From Pseudobacteriovorax antillogorgiicola (GTDB taxonomy: Bacteria; Bdellovibrionota_B; Oligoflexia; Oligoflexales; RGVZ01): a stretch of 64,000 nt of DNA. Both the position numbers and the translations under genes were made by a program. Below, in pieces: positions 55,348-64,000 of this stretch. How positions within the stretch are numbered: position 1 is the stretch's first letter; each line of letters opens with the position of its first letter. Under the pieces are notes generated by a model. The model searched no databases and had not been told where the DNA came from. It was given only the letters and a program-made list of their open reading frames with translations. The stretch covers positions 1 through 64,000 of the forward strand of contig CAMDHM010000007.1 of assembly GCA_945898195.1 (NCBI GenBank). Reading direction: 5' to 3'.

Positions 55348-56274
55348 TTATCTGCTGAATCCCTTGATGGAATTTAGTACGTAAAGCGGCCGGGCACGGG
55401 TCTCCTCGTAGATTCTAGTCAAATATCGGCCTAATATGCCAATTGCCATAAGCTGGAATCCGCCAAATAGGACCACTAATCCCGGAACGAACATCCTTCC
55501 TGTGGTCGCAGATTCTGGATTTCCAAATTCTCCAACGCCTACTGCAGTCACCAGGAAACCCGCGGTTGTGCAGGCAAATCCTGCATATCCGATCAGGCGG
55601 GCCGGTGCGCTGGAAAACCCAAAAATCCCGTCGACAGCAAACGAGAACATTTTCAGCCAACTAAATTTCGTGGCGCCTGCCGTGCGAGCGTGCCTAACAT
55701 AGCTTACTGAGACCTGCCGAAAGCCCACCCATGAAAACATTCCTCGCACATAGCGCTTATGTTCACGCATGGACCTGAAAGCCAGTACCGCCTTGCGGTC
55801 GACCAAGCGAAAATCACCGGTGTCGTTAGGAATTTTGATTTTGGAAATCCGAGTTAGGATCCGGTAGAAGAACGAGGCGGTTAGCTTTTTCAGAAAGCTG
55901 TCCCCATCCCGTTGCAATCTGACACCGTAGACGACTTCAGCCCCTTGGCGCCAAGCCGCAACCATCCGTAGGACGACTTCTGGGGGGTCTTGAAGGTCCG
56001 CATCCATGATGATAACTGCGTCGCCGTCGGCATAATCAAGGCCCGCTGTGATTGCGATCTGATGCCCAAAATTGCGGGAGAATTCAATCAATCTGAAGCG
56101 AGGGTCTGTGTCGACAATGTCAGTCATGAGTCGGGCCGAGTGGTCGGTGCTGCCATCATTGATCAGGATAATTTCTGCGGGCGCGTCAAGCAGTGCGATC
56201 AGGTCGCACATCCTGCCATACAAGATGGGTAGAGATTCCTGCTCGTTGAAAACCGGTATGACAAAGGAATACAT
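55348..56274 (-). CDS. Family 2 glycosyltransferase, DPM1/GtrB-like
   Basis: A 308-aa inner-membrane enzyme that charges undecaprenyl or dolichyl phosphate with sugar. GT-A domain has VFNEQESLPILY, NDGSTD and DADLQDPPE (metal DxD), then RLVDRKAV; two C-terminal membrane helices follow (about 230-252 and 268-290). Works with a multipass GT-C acceptor enzyme, which is encoded directly upstream 9 bases away. Confidence 0.93.
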   Translation of the reverse strand: MYSFVIPVFNEQESLPILYGRMCDLIALLDAPAEIILINDGSTDHSARLMTDIVDTDPRFRLIEFSRNFGHQIAITAGLDYADGDAVIIMDADLQDPPEVVLRMVAAWRQGAEVVYGVRLQRDGDSFLKKLTASFFYRILTRISKIKIPNDTGDFRLVDRKAVLAFRSMREHKRYVRGMFSWVGFRQVSVSYVRHARTAGATKFSWLKMFSFAVDGIFGFSSAPARLIGYAGFACTTAGFLVTAVGVGEFGNPESATTGRMFVPGLVVLFGGFQLMAIGILGRYLTRIYEETRARPLYVLNSIKGFSR

Positions 56275-56283
56275 TAAGTCGCC

Positions 56284-57627
56284 TTATGATAATTGGCCAG
56301 TAATGGATCCCGTCACGCGCGCTTTGATTGAACTCCATATCGCCGTCCATATTATGACCGAAAGAATAATGAACTCCCCGTCAAATGGGATGCGATAGCG
56401 GGATTCTCCTTGAGTGATAAAACTCATGATCCACACCCCGGTGATGGGAACCGCCAACATCATAACCTGCCTCGTCCCAGAAAGATTTGAGGCCACGGCA
56501 TGTAACACCATTGTGCAAGCGGGTACGATTCCCATCAAGAGGAAAAGCGATTCGTAAAGCCTCAGCCAATCAGCGAAGGGTTGCTGGTTGGCTGGCCAAG
56601 GGTCGTTTCCAAAGAAGGCTTCTCCCGCGCTTTTAAAGGACATCATTATGTAGCGAAGGGGATTCTCTTTGAAAGTTTGCCAGGCGCTAGCCATGGCAGC
56701 CTTGTTGTCAACAATGCTGAATGGATAGAGGTATTTTGCCTCTGGGCGACGTTGGTGGACGGCGGGACTTCCGTAAACATGGTAAAAGTTTTTGCCCGGC
56801 GGTTCGAATTTAACCTCAGCCGCGTCGGGCAGATGTCCCATTAGGGCCGTACCGCCAAAGTTAAGTGACGTTAGCATTGGTTGCCCGGCGCGGAGGGAGA
56901 AGAAAACTCCCATTGAAAGAGCGACGAGGACAAATGAGACGAGGGTTGTGGTGAGGGGCTTACGCAGCTGAATTAATAAGTTTTTTTGCGTTATTCCTAT
57001 CCGGCCCAGATCAAAGGCAGAGATGACAAATAACATCAATAATAAGCACAGGGCTTGGCCTCTGAAGAGTAATGATAGCCCCCAAAGCAGCCCAGCAGCC
57101 GCAGCCCATTGAAGTTGCTTATTCTCGGGGCCGGCCACGGTCCGCGCAACACAGAGCCAGCCTGCTGCGACTAAAAAAGTGAATGGGGTTTCCGACATAA
57201 ACATGCTCGCAAATGTGATGCTGCTGAAATGGAAAGAGGTCCAGATCGCCACCACTACCCCAATGCGCGTGCCGAACATTTGTTTTGCGGTAAGAAACCA
57301 GAGGATGGGAGTTAGCGCAGAGATGATGAACCACATGGCATCTGCACCGACTAGACTGCCGGTGAAATAGAGGCTTATGGATAAGAGAAGGCTTGTTCCT
57401 GCTGGTTGGATCAAATCGAGGCCGTCAAGGGTGCGGCCTGGTTGCAGCATTCGCTCCGCAACGCTGACATATGCCGCAATATCACTGAAGATGTTTTCAC
57501 TCGGGCGATAGGCGACATAGACCATGTACCAGCGCCAAATTGCACCCGCAATGATCGCAAAGGTCGCAATCATCGTTGGCATCTTCGGACCCGTCATTTT
57601 TGAATGGGCCATATCCGCCATCTTCAC
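56284..57627 (-). CDS. Multipass GT-C glycosyltransferase (ArnT/PMT-like)
   Basis: A 447-aa polytopic membrane protein with about ten helices. An acidic motif early in the first outer loop ([11 protein letters not shown]) follows the GT-C pattern that uses polyprenyl-linked sugars. Likely transfers the sugar made by the GT2 enzyme to lipid or protein in the periplasm. GTG start overlaps the upp stop by 4 bp. Confidence 0.75.
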   Translation of the reverse strand: MKMADMAHSKMTGPKMPTMIATFAIIAGAIWRWYMVYVAYRPSENIFSDIAAYVSVAERMLQPGRTLDGLDLIQPAGTSLLLSISLYFTGSLVGADAMWFIISALTPILWFLTAKQMFGTRIGVVVAIWTSFHFSSITFASMFMSETPFTFLVAAGWLCVARTVAGPENKQLQWAAAAGLLWGLSLLFRGQALCLLLMLFVISAFDLGRIGITQKNLLIQLRKPLTTTLVSFVLVALSMGVFFSLRAGQPMLTSLNFGGTALMGHLPDAAEVKFEPPGKNFYHVYGSPAVHQRRPEAKYLYPFSIVDNKAAMASAWQTFKENPLRYIMMSFKSAGEAFFGNDPWPANQQPFADWLRLYESLFLLMGIVPACTMVLHAVASNLSGTRQVMMLAVPITGVWIMSFITQGESRYRIPFDGEFIILSVIIWTAIWSSIKARVTGSITGQLS

Positions 57628-58256
57628 TGAGTGCCAAATAACCGGTCACCGGCATCGCCCAGTCCCGGAACGATATACTTTTTGTCGTTTAGCTTTTCAT
57701 CAATGGCAGCCGTGTATATTGGGACGTCCGGGTGAAATTCATGCAAATACTCAATGCCCTCTGGGGCGGCCAGGAGGCAAACAAACTTGATACTTCTCGG
57801 GTTGGTTTGCTTCAAGCGGTCCAAGGCAGCAACCGCAGAATGGCCGGTGGCCAACATGGGATCCAGGACTATTGTATCGCGATCTTCGATGTCCCGCGGG
57901 ACCTTAAAGTAATATTCGACCGCAATGTGAGTTTTGGGATCGCGATAAAGTCCAATGTGACCGACGCGGGCCATGGGAACCAGTTTCAAAAACCCATCAA
58001 GAAGGCCATTTCCGGCCCGCAAGATGGATATCAGAACCATGTCCTTGTCTTTCAAAAACGGCGCATTCATAGGTGCGAGCGGGGTTTCAATTGGACGATA
58101 TTCGATGGGCAGGTCTCGCGTCACTTCGTACGCCAAAAGCATCCCGATTTCCGACATTAGCATTCTGAAATCGCCGGTTGACGTGTCTTTTTTACGCATC
58201 AAGGACAGCTTGTACTGCACCAGTGGGTGCTCAATGTGGGTCAGTTTTTTGGTCAT
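57624..58256 (-). CDS. upp: Uracil phosphoribosyltransferase
   Basis: A 210-aa enzyme converting uracil and PRPP to UMP. Marks are the PRPP loop [21 protein letters not shown], and the C-terminal uracil site [16 protein letters not shown]. In URC-type clusters Upp supports uracil catabolism by making nucleotide intermediates. Downstream of URC4 by 51 bp in the same direction. Confidence 0.96.
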   Translation of the reverse strand: MTKKLTHIEHPLVQYKLSLMRKKDTSTGDFRMLMSEIGMLLAYEVTRDLPIEYRPIETPLAPMNAPFLKDKDMVLISILRAGNGLLDGFLKLVPMARVGHIGLYRDPKTHIAVEYYFKVPRDIEDRDTIVLDPMLATGHSAVAALDRLKQTNPRSIKFVCLLAAPEGIEYLHEFHPDVPIYTAAIDEKLNDKKYIVPGLGDAGDRLFGTQ

Positions 58257-58307
58257 GCTTAATGTCCTCGTTTGCGATTCAGTTTGCTTGAGGCTTGTTT
58301 TCTGTTC

Positions 58308-59606
58308 CTAAAAAACAGTGCCATCACTTTTGATCTTTAGCGGAGGCGGTGCCAGTGGGCCGCGCTTTTTCGCCGCGAGAATGCGTCCGGCAGCCCAAGT
58401 TCCGCCCTGCAGGATTTGCGCGAGTTTCAAGTCTGGTTGTTCCAATTTTACGCGAACCTGGTCGGCGATTTCATCCAATAGTGCCACTGTCAGGGCTCGC
58501 CATTCAACGATGAGAGGTGCATCGGGCCGATACGCGTCGTGTGTGGCCTTTGGGTCCAGGAGTTCAAGAACGCCGGAGTCGATTAAAAGGCCTCCGTTGC
58601 GGTATTCAGGTAGGCCAGTTAATTCATCAAGTCCGCTGATTTGGATCCCTGTTGCGATGAGCGGTTCTGCCAATGAATAGGTTAACCACTGGGTTAACTT
58701 GTGAAACGGAACATAATCGGGCGCAGGGGTCCCGTGGCCGGCACCGGCAAAGGACCACACATCGCCCAAGGCTGAGCCATCGAGTGATGGCCGTCCCGGC
58801 CACATTGAGCTGAGGCGATTCAGCAACTGGCTGAATATATTTGGGATCGAAATTACACCGGCCTTGGATTGGTCCAGAGCCACCCTGGCAAGATCTCCGG
58901 GACGGACCAAGGGATTCATCTCATAATCAGGACGAAGCAGTTTTTCACCGAAGGAGCGCAGAAGTTCGGCGCGTCCCTCTAGTCCAGCAAGGGGGTTACT
59001 TTCCGAAGTTTGAAAACCTTTGGCGAGGTCGGCAGTATCCAGGGTGGAAAGGCGCAGCGCATCCACACGACAAGGTTCGGCAGATGGATTTGCCGAAAAC
59101 ATTCCCGACTGGAACATCCTTAGGCTGGCGATGCCAAGGCCTTCGGAGCGGCGGAACGTCATTCCTGTGCGCTCGTCGTGATAGGTCCATTGATCGCCGG
59201 CACCAGCATCCAAAAGGACGCTAACCATAACGAGGTCCCATGCGCGCGTAAGCCATTCAAGTCGTGAACCTGCGCCGACAGCACGACGGGGATCACCAAT
59301 AAGTTCGTAGGCGAGATTTCTGGGGCTGTGATCGCTGCTGGTCTTGTCTGCTACTCCGATTTCAAAGTGCCGCCAGCGGCTGTGAAAGGGAATTTTCAGG
59401 TCAGGATAATTATCTCGCGTGATCTGGGCCACTATGGCTGCAGCTTCCGCAATTTTTTCGTCATGAACCCTGAAATTTTTTGACGATCCACCCCTGGCAT
59501 CAGCCAGCATTTGGCGCGCAGTGCTGCGAATTGTTGCAAGATCGCGTAGATGCCGAACGCGCGGCGTAACTTTTGCCATTTGCACACTTTGCGCCATGGG
59601 TGTCAT
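58308..59606 (-). CDS. urc4: URC4/Urg3-family uracil catabolism protein (DUF1688)
   Basis: A 432-aa soluble protein of the URC4/Urg3 family, one of the core proteins of the reductive-independent URC pyrimidine degradation route described in Lachancea kluyveri and found in bacterial clusters. Recognised by RWRHFEIG, a WLTRAWDLV segment, SGMFSANP and a GTWAAGRILA segment near the end. Precise reaction unclear. Coupled to URC1 (ATGA, 59603-59606). Confidence 0.88.
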   Translation of the reverse strand: MTPMAQSVQMAKVTPRVRHLRDLATIRSTARQMLADARGGSSKNFRVHDEKIAEAAAIVAQITRDNYPDLKIPFHSRWRHFEIGVADKTSSDHSPRNLAYELIGDPRRAVGAGSRLEWLTRAWDLVMVSVLLDAGAGDQWTYHDERTGMTFRRSEGLGIASLRMFQSGMFSANPSAEPCRVDALRLSTLDTADLAKGFQTSESNPLAGLEGRAELLRSFGEKLLRPDYEMNPLVRPGDLARVALDQSKAGVISIPNIFSQLLNRLSSMWPGRPSLDGSALGDVWSFAGAGHGTPAPDYVPFHKLTQWLTYSLAEPLIATGIQISGLDELTGLPEYRNGGLLIDSGVLELLDPKATHDAYRPDAPLIVEWRALTVALLDEIADQVRVKLEQPDLKLAQILQGGTWAAGRILAAKKRGPLAPPPLKIKSDGTVF

Positions 59607-60862
59607 TCGTTAAGGTCCCGTCCTTTGACACGTTTCAATTCTTCCGCGGTCGGTTTTTCGTCGTTGCTGAAATAACCTGCGGCAACTTTCGCTTCCATTT
59701 CAACTTTTGCGTCGGCTGGGATCAAGGAATCGGGGATACTCACCCGTTCTAGAATCTTGATTCCGGTTTTTACGATGGCGTCGTGTTTCATGTTGGACAT
59801 GGAGACAAACTTATCGATTTTTGTGATTCCAAGCCAGTGCAATACATCCGGCATTAAGTCTTGGAAACGCATATCCTGGACCCCTGCCACGCATTCCGTG
59901 CGAGCGAAGTACTGATCGGCGCGGTCGCCGCCTTCCTGGCGTTTGCGGGCGTTATAGACAAGAAATTTCGTTACTTCCCCCAGGGCTCTGCCTTCCTTGC
60001 GGTAATAAACAATCAAACCGGCACCGCCTTTTTGAGCGGTGTCGATGCAGACTTCGATTCCGTGAGTCAGATATGGGCGGCACGTACAAATGTCTGAGCC
60101 AAACACGTCTGAACCATTGCACTCATCGTGGACCCGAACGGCGAGGGGAACCTTTGGGTCGGAAGCGGTTTTAATGTCGCCAAAGAAATAAACGGTCATC
60201 CCGCCGATCGGTGGCAATAAGACCTCAAGATCCGGACGGGTCACAAGTTCCGGAAACATACCGGCCGTGTTTTCAAAAAGAACGCGACGCAGTTCGGATT
60301 CTTCAACTCCGAAGCGCTTCGCAACCCCCGGCAGATACCAGACGGGTTCAATGGCTGCCTTGGTCACGACGACGTCGCCGTTAGCCAGCAAGAGATGGCC
60401 GTCGGGTTTAAGGCGACCAGCCTCCATGGCTTCTTTGATCTCGGGCATATTGATATGGGCTTTGGTTACGGCAATCGTAGGACGAATGTCGTAGCCCTTT
60501 TTTAAATAATCTTTGAAAGCCTCGGCAACAACTGCACCAAATGGATCAAGCGATACAATCTTCTCTGGATCAGACCAGGACGGATACGGACCGATTGGTT
60601 CGGCGGGGGCCGTGTTGGTCAGATCCGGTTTGTGATCTGGTTTCAATGCGCCACTGGCCACCGCTAAAGCACGATAAACCGAGTAAGAACCAGAATGCGT
60701 TCCGATGACGTTACGTTGCCGTGATTCCGTCACCGTTCCGACAATAGGGCCCCGCTTAAGTGGGTCATTTTCGCCCCATTTGACTGGGACACAGCCCGAT
60801 CCAGGTTGGCCCGGGTGAGATGTTAGGGTGATATGTTTTACGCGTTTTTTTTCGTCGGCCAT
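59603..60862 (-). CDS. urc1: URC1: GTP cyclohydrolase II-like enzyme of uracil catabolism
   Basis: A 419-aa protein homologous to GTP cyclohydrolase II (RibA) but with a long N-terminal extension characteristic of URC1. The RibA-type zinc site is recognisable in the HDECNGSDVFGSDICTC stretch, with YYRKEGRALG and YFARTECVAGVQDM after it. In the URC pathway it opens a ring in a uracil-ribonucleotide intermediate. GGAG lies 6 bases before the ATG. Follows the mmsA-like gene by 24 bases. Confidence 0.9.
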   Translation of the reverse strand: MADEKKRVKHITLTSHPGQPGSGCVPVKWGENDPLKRGPIVGTVTESRQRNVIGTHSGSYSVYRALAVASGALKPDHKPDLTNTAPAEPIGPYPSWSDPEKIVSLDPFGAVVAEAFKDYLKKGYDIRPTIAVTKAHINMPEIKEAMEAGRLKPDGHLLLANGDVVVTKAAIEPVWYLPGVAKRFGVEESELRRVLFENTAGMFPELVTRPDLEVLLPPIGGMTVYFFGDIKTASDPKVPLAVRVHDECNGSDVFGSDICTCRPYLTHGIEVCIDTAQKGGAGLIVYYRKEGRALGEVTKFLVYNARKRQEGGDRADQYFARTECVAGVQDMRFQDLMPDVLHWLGITKIDKFVSMSNMKHDAIVKTGIKILERVSIPDSLIPADAKVEMEAKVAAGYFSNDEKPTAEELKRVKGRDLNE

Positions 60863-60886
60863 GGTCTCTCCTGCTTAAGACATCGT

Positions 60887-62368
60887 TCAGGACAACCACG
60901 AGGCGTCGCTTTGCAGCGACCACTTTGTGGTGACTTTTTTCAAGTTGCTCCAGAAATCGAGCGAACTTTCGCCCGTGATGTCGCTATGTCCAAATTTACT
61001 TGTCTTTGTGCCGCCAAAAGAAAAAGGCTCTCTTGGGACCGGCACACCAATATTGATCCCGATCATTCCGCTGGTCGCGTTGTCTGCGACGTGCCGGGCG
61101 ACCGCGCCATTCGTTGTGAAGACCGACGTCGCATTACCAAATGGATTTGCGCTTTCCAGGGCCAGGGCTTCCGCCAGGTTTTTTACGCGGACAATGGCCA
61201 GAACCGGGCCAAAAATTTCTTCGCGGGCACATGCCATGCTTGGCTTTGCGTGGTCGATGATCGTCGGGCCAAACCAGAAGCCTTGTTCGCGTCCCGCTGG
61301 GGCTTTCGATTCACGGCCATCGACGATGACCTTTGCGCCGTCTTTTTCTGCGGCATCCACGTGGTGGCGGATTCTGTCCAGGGCACCTTTATCGATGATG
61401 GCACCCATACCGGCACCAATGGGCAGTTCGGCGGCGGTCTTTCGGATTTTTTCAATCAGGTGATCAACGTCGCCCACTGCAATCATGACACTCGCCGCCA
61501 TGCAGCGTTGACCAGCACATCCGGTAAAGGAATCGACCACGCCTCGCACCGTGAGGGCCTCATCGGCATCTGGGACGACAATCAGATGGTTTTTAGCCCC
61601 ACCGAGGCACAGGGCGCGTTTACCGAGGGCTGTCGCACGGGTATAGACGTCAAGGGCCACTGGACTTGAACCAACGAAGCCGACCGCCTTGATGCTGGGA
61701 TGGTCGATCAGTGCTTCAACGGCTTCTTTTGTGCCGTTTAGCAGGGAAAAAACTCCTGGCGGAAATCCAGCCTCCTTCGAGAGGCGGGCCATGATCTGTG
61801 AAGTGAGAGGGACTTTTTCTGAGGGTTTCAGAACGAAGCAATTACCAAGGGCAAGGGCAATCGGATACATCCACATCGGGACCATTGCCGGAAAATTGAA
61901 TGGCACGATGCCCGCGACCACGCCCAGTGGCTCGCGGCGCAGTTCGCACGAAACGCCTCGTGAGACATCCATGATTCCGCCGCTGTCGAGGTTTTGCAAG
62001 GCTAGTGCGAATTCGGTGACTTCGACCCCTTTGAGGACTTCAGCTCGGGCTTCGCCAAAGGTCTTGCCTGATTCCGAGGCGGCGACGTGTGACAGTTCTT
62101 CGAGATTGGCCAGGACGAGATCCCGGAAACGAAACAGCAATTGGGCACGTTCTTTGATCGGCGTTGCGCGCCAAGCTGGGAACGCATTTTGAGCCGCAGA
62201 CACAACGGCATCTGCGTCTGCCTTTCCGCCCAAGGCGACTTTTCCGATAGCCGCGCCCGTATAGGGACTGACGACATCCCGATACTGTCCAGACGCAGGT
62301 CCGCGATGCTCGCCTGCAATCCAATGATCGCAAGTCATGGGCGCTGAATTGATTTTAACCAAACTCAT
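60887..62368 (-). CDS. mmsA: CoA-acylating (methyl)malonate-semialdehyde dehydrogenase
   Basis: A 493-aa aldehyde dehydrogenase; catalytic Cys in CAGQRCMAAS, Glu-region changes typical of CoA-acylating forms, and the signature end PREPFSFGGTKTSKFG. The family converts (methyl)malonate semialdehyde to propionyl- or acetyl-CoA and CO2. In this position it could consume the malonate-semialdehyde-type product of uracil breakdown. First gene of the URC operon, divergent from udk. Confidence 0.92.
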   Translation of the reverse strand: MSLVKINSAPMTCDHWIAGEHRGPASGQYRDVVSPYTGAAIGKVALGGKADADAVVSAAQNAFPAWRATPIKERAQLLFRFRDLVLANLEELSHVAASESGKTFGEARAEVLKGVEVTEFALALQNLDSGGIMDVSRGVSCELRREPLGVVAGIVPFNFPAMVPMWMYPIALALGNCFVLKPSEKVPLTSQIMARLSKEAGFPPGVFSLLNGTKEAVEALIDHPSIKAVGFVGSSPVALDVYTRATALGKRALCLGGAKNHLIVVPDADEALTVRGVVDSFTGCAGQRCMAASVMIAVGDVDHLIEKIRKTAAELPIGAGMGAIIDKGALDRIRHHVDAAEKDGAKVIVDGRESKAPAGREQGFWFGPTIIDHAKPSMACAREEIFGPVLAIVRVKNLAEALALESANPFGNATSVFTTNGAVARHVADNATSGMIGINIGVPVPREPFSFGGTKTSKFGHSDITGESSLDFWSNLKKVTTKWSLQSDASWLS

Positions 62369-62473
62369 AGTTTACGAACCCCGACGCAGCAGCTTAAACT
62401 GATGCAGTCTTGTGGCGAAAATTTCCAAGACCTGATTCTTTCCGCGAGCTTAACACACGACAGAGGCATGTCT

Positions 62474-63097
62474 ATGCAGAAACCACTTATCGTTGCGGTC
62501 ACCGGCGGTTCGGGCTCCGGGAAGTCAACCATCGTCCGTAAAGTCTGCGAATATAGCCCTGATCTGCCAATTTTGGTGTTGCAGCAAGATCATTATTACC
62601 GAGACCTGTCTCACCTAAAGCCCGCAGAGCGGGATGCGGTCAATTTCGACCACCCAGATTCTCTTGATATGGCCCTGATCCGCACTCATCTGGAGGCGCT
62701 GGCGGCTGGTCATGCAATCGATCGGCCAACCTATGATTTTGCCAGCCATACGAGAACCAAAGATATCGTCAGGATGGAGGCAACGCCGATTGTCATGTTC
62801 GATGGGATCCTAGCACTCTTTGATTCGTCGATCCGTCGCCTGTTTGATGTTAGTGTTTACGTGGATGTCCCTGATGATGTTCGTTTCATCCGCCGCCTGC
62901 GTCGTGATGTTCGTGAGCGGGGACGCAGTGTCGAAGGTGTGATTGAACAATACCTTGGCAGCGTGAAGCCAATGCATGATGAATTTGTCGCTCCGACGCG
63001 GCGCATGGCAGACCTTGTGATCTCGTGGGAACGATGGAACGATCGCAGCATTTCAATGTTGGCCAACGCAATGCGTGAGCTACTACACAAGCCTTAA
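62474..63097 (+). CDS. udk: Uridine kinase
   Basis: A 207-aa P-loop kinase phosphorylating uridine and cytidine. Walker A is GGSGSGKST. The ATG at 62474 is preferred (AGAGG 7 bases upstream) over ATG 62468. LQQDHYYRDLS, NFDHPDSLDM, and RRLRRDVRERGR are family motifs. Divergent from the URC operon, so the cluster covers both salvage and breakdown of pyrimidines. Confidence 0.95.
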   Translation: MQKPLIVAVTGGSGSGKSTIVRKVCEYSPDLPILVLQQDHYYRDLSHLKPAERDAVNFDHPDSLDMALIRTHLEALAAGHAIDRPTYDFASHTRTKDIVRMEATPIVMFDGILALFDSSIRRLFDVSVYVDVPDDVRFIRRLRRDVRERGRSVEGVIEQYLGSVKPMHDEFVAPTRRMADLVISWERWNDRSISMLANAMRELLHKP

Positions 63098-63109
63098 ATG
63101 GCTCTACCC

Positions 63110-63745
63110 TTAATCACCTGAGCCTGATTCTGTTGGCGTCGCCGCCTCTGGAAGTTTGAGCAGGTCAGCTTTGGGATGGCTTGCCGGACAGGCTATGCCG
63201 TTTTGATCTTCATGTTTTATCGCGATTTCAATGAAGGATCTTAGGGCTCGTATGCCGCCCGATGTTTTGGTTAGGTCGGATTGGTTTCGTGGTCCATAAG
63301 AGGCATATATTTGATCCTGGGTGAGTTCACTGGCAATCCATATGTTTGCCGTCCTTAGGCTAGAAGTGCTTTTGAAGATATCCCAATATGATGCCGTCTC
63401 ATCATTGAAGCTCTTTCTCTGAATCGCCCTCTCGGTGATCGGTTTGGCAGACTTAAAGAGATTTATTTCGACGTCTTTATTGATCGGCGTCTCGGCCGGG
63501 AATTCAACGCTGTAAACGCAGAATGCGTTTTTGTAATACGCGATTTTTTCACCGGTCCGTGGGTTAACGAAAAATGCCGCGGGGAGATTTGTGTCACGAA
63601 ATCCGTATTCGTAAAGCACGAGGGCATTGGTTTCGTTGTTGAGATAGCCATCTTTTGGGTTAGCAAAGACGCCTTTACTCCCTGCCGTTGGCTTTGTTTT
63701 GCAAGATGATATTAAAGTGATCAAAATGAACGCGATGGTTCTCAT
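63110..63745 (-). CDS. Lipoprotein of unknown function
   Basis: A 211-aa lipoprotein with lipobox ISSC (Cys15). Mature part is mixed alpha/beta with two Cys (AFCVYS, IACPAS) and an acidic Ser-rich C-terminus. Convergent with udk (12 bases apart). No family recognised. Confidence 0.7.
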   Translation of the reverse strand: MRTIAFILITLISSCKTKPTAGSKGVFANPKDGYLNNETNALVLYEYGFRDTNLPAAFFVNPRTGEKIAYYKNAFCVYSVEFPAETPINKDVEINLFKSAKPITERAIQRKSFNDETASYWDIFKSTSSLRTANIWIASELTQDQIYASYGPRNQSDLTKTSGGIRALRSFIEIAIKHEDQNGIACPASHPKADLLKLPEAATPTESGSGD

Positions 63746-64000
63746 CCGTCTGCCTCCTCTCGAAGTGATTTTATTTGTTCCTCCCTTGGAATTGTACCCC
63801 AGAAAAGAACCATGTTGTGCGGATTAAGTGAGGACGGGTAGGACTACCCCCCTCGGTCAGGGAAACAATCAATCAATTAGTCAAATCGGTTAGTCTGACT
63901 AAATCTAAATCCGGACCTGAAAAATATTTTCGAAGTCCATCCTGCCATTGAATGCATCGCACACCTTCTATGATTTGAGGCGTCGGATCGGCCGAGAATA
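63746..64000. other. Right-end intergenic region
   Basis: No gene seen in about 255 bp. Contains a perfect palindrome TTAGTC-T-GACTAA (63890-63902) and AT-rich sequence that may be a regulatory site for a gene right of the window. Confidence 0.3.

Noticed and set aside
60833-61669. 278-aa plus-strand ORF
   Set aside because: Shadow of the semialdehyde dehydrogenase gene, whose motifs are intact.

Overview
The window is about 64 kb of a mid-GC chromosome from a motile Gram-negative bacterium. It carries flagellin, FliG, a heptosyltransferase-like enzyme, a murein transglycosylase, an outer-membrane-barrel-like protein, many lipoproteins with clear lipoboxes and a Tat-exported oxidoreductase. 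The mix of numerous orphan lipoproteins, secreted proteases, TPR proteins and amino-acid catabolism suggests a former deltaproteobacterial lineage, perhaps Bdellovibrionota/Oligoflexia. That placement is inference; I see no rRNA or other decisive marker. I also see no tRNA, rRNA, CRISPR array, insertion sequence, prophage or obvious genomic island.

Layout: (1) 1-6.1 kb: small secreted proteins, a 5'-truncated gene, a beta-helix lipoprotein with a TTG start, a patatin-like lipoprotein and a class II glutamine amidotransferase. (2) 6.1-14.3 kb, minus strand: a DcrB-like secreted protein, a helical-repeat protein with a PUA/EVE-like tail, a zinc-ribbon protein, a 793-aa TPR protein, and a lipoprotein paired with an MltD-type transglycosylase. 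(3) 14.5-24 kb: fliG overlapping a barrel-like protein, an ATPase with a DUF4143-type C-terminus, a DUF4239-like membrane protein, rocF-tgt, flagellin and a DmpA/P1 peptidase. (4) 24.1-27.1 kb: a coiled-coil protein built from 42-bp tandem repeats and ending in an AT-hook-like motif, a secreted papain-type protease and a CDGSH Fe-S protein. (5) 27.3-34.5 kb: an XdhC-MocA fusion followed by a two-subunit molybdenum hydroxylase, then a GNAT plus haem-oxygenase-like diiron fusion next to an orphan histidine kinase.

(6) 34.5-41.2 kb: a tight six-gene operon of aminotransferase, CoA-transferase A and B, thiolase, semialdehyde dehydrogenase and a second aminotransferase, which together fit amino-acid breakdown to acetoacetyl-CoA/acetyl-CoA and glutamate. 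(7) 41.2-50.8 kb: secreted C39-like and M28 peptidases; an operon of HIT, ManA, a zinc-motif protein and a class I amidotransferase; a lipoprotein followed by a stand-alone FliG C-terminal-domain-like protein; HU; and a SurA-like, GNAT and heptosyltransferase run. (8) 50.7-63.7 kb, mostly minus strand: an acyl-CoA dehydrogenase, a CHASE2-like PP2C phosphatase, two membrane-linked glycosyltransferases and a URC-type uracil catabolic cluster (upp, URC4, URC1, CoA-acylating semialdehyde dehydrogenase) divergent from uridine kinase.

Most novel-looking items: the GNAT/diiron fusion, the orphan FliG-C protein, the coiled-coil/AT-hook repeat protein, the helical-repeat/PUA-like fusion and a patatin-like lipoprotein lacking the usual catalytic Asp. 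All domain calls come from reading motifs by eye; no database search was run.
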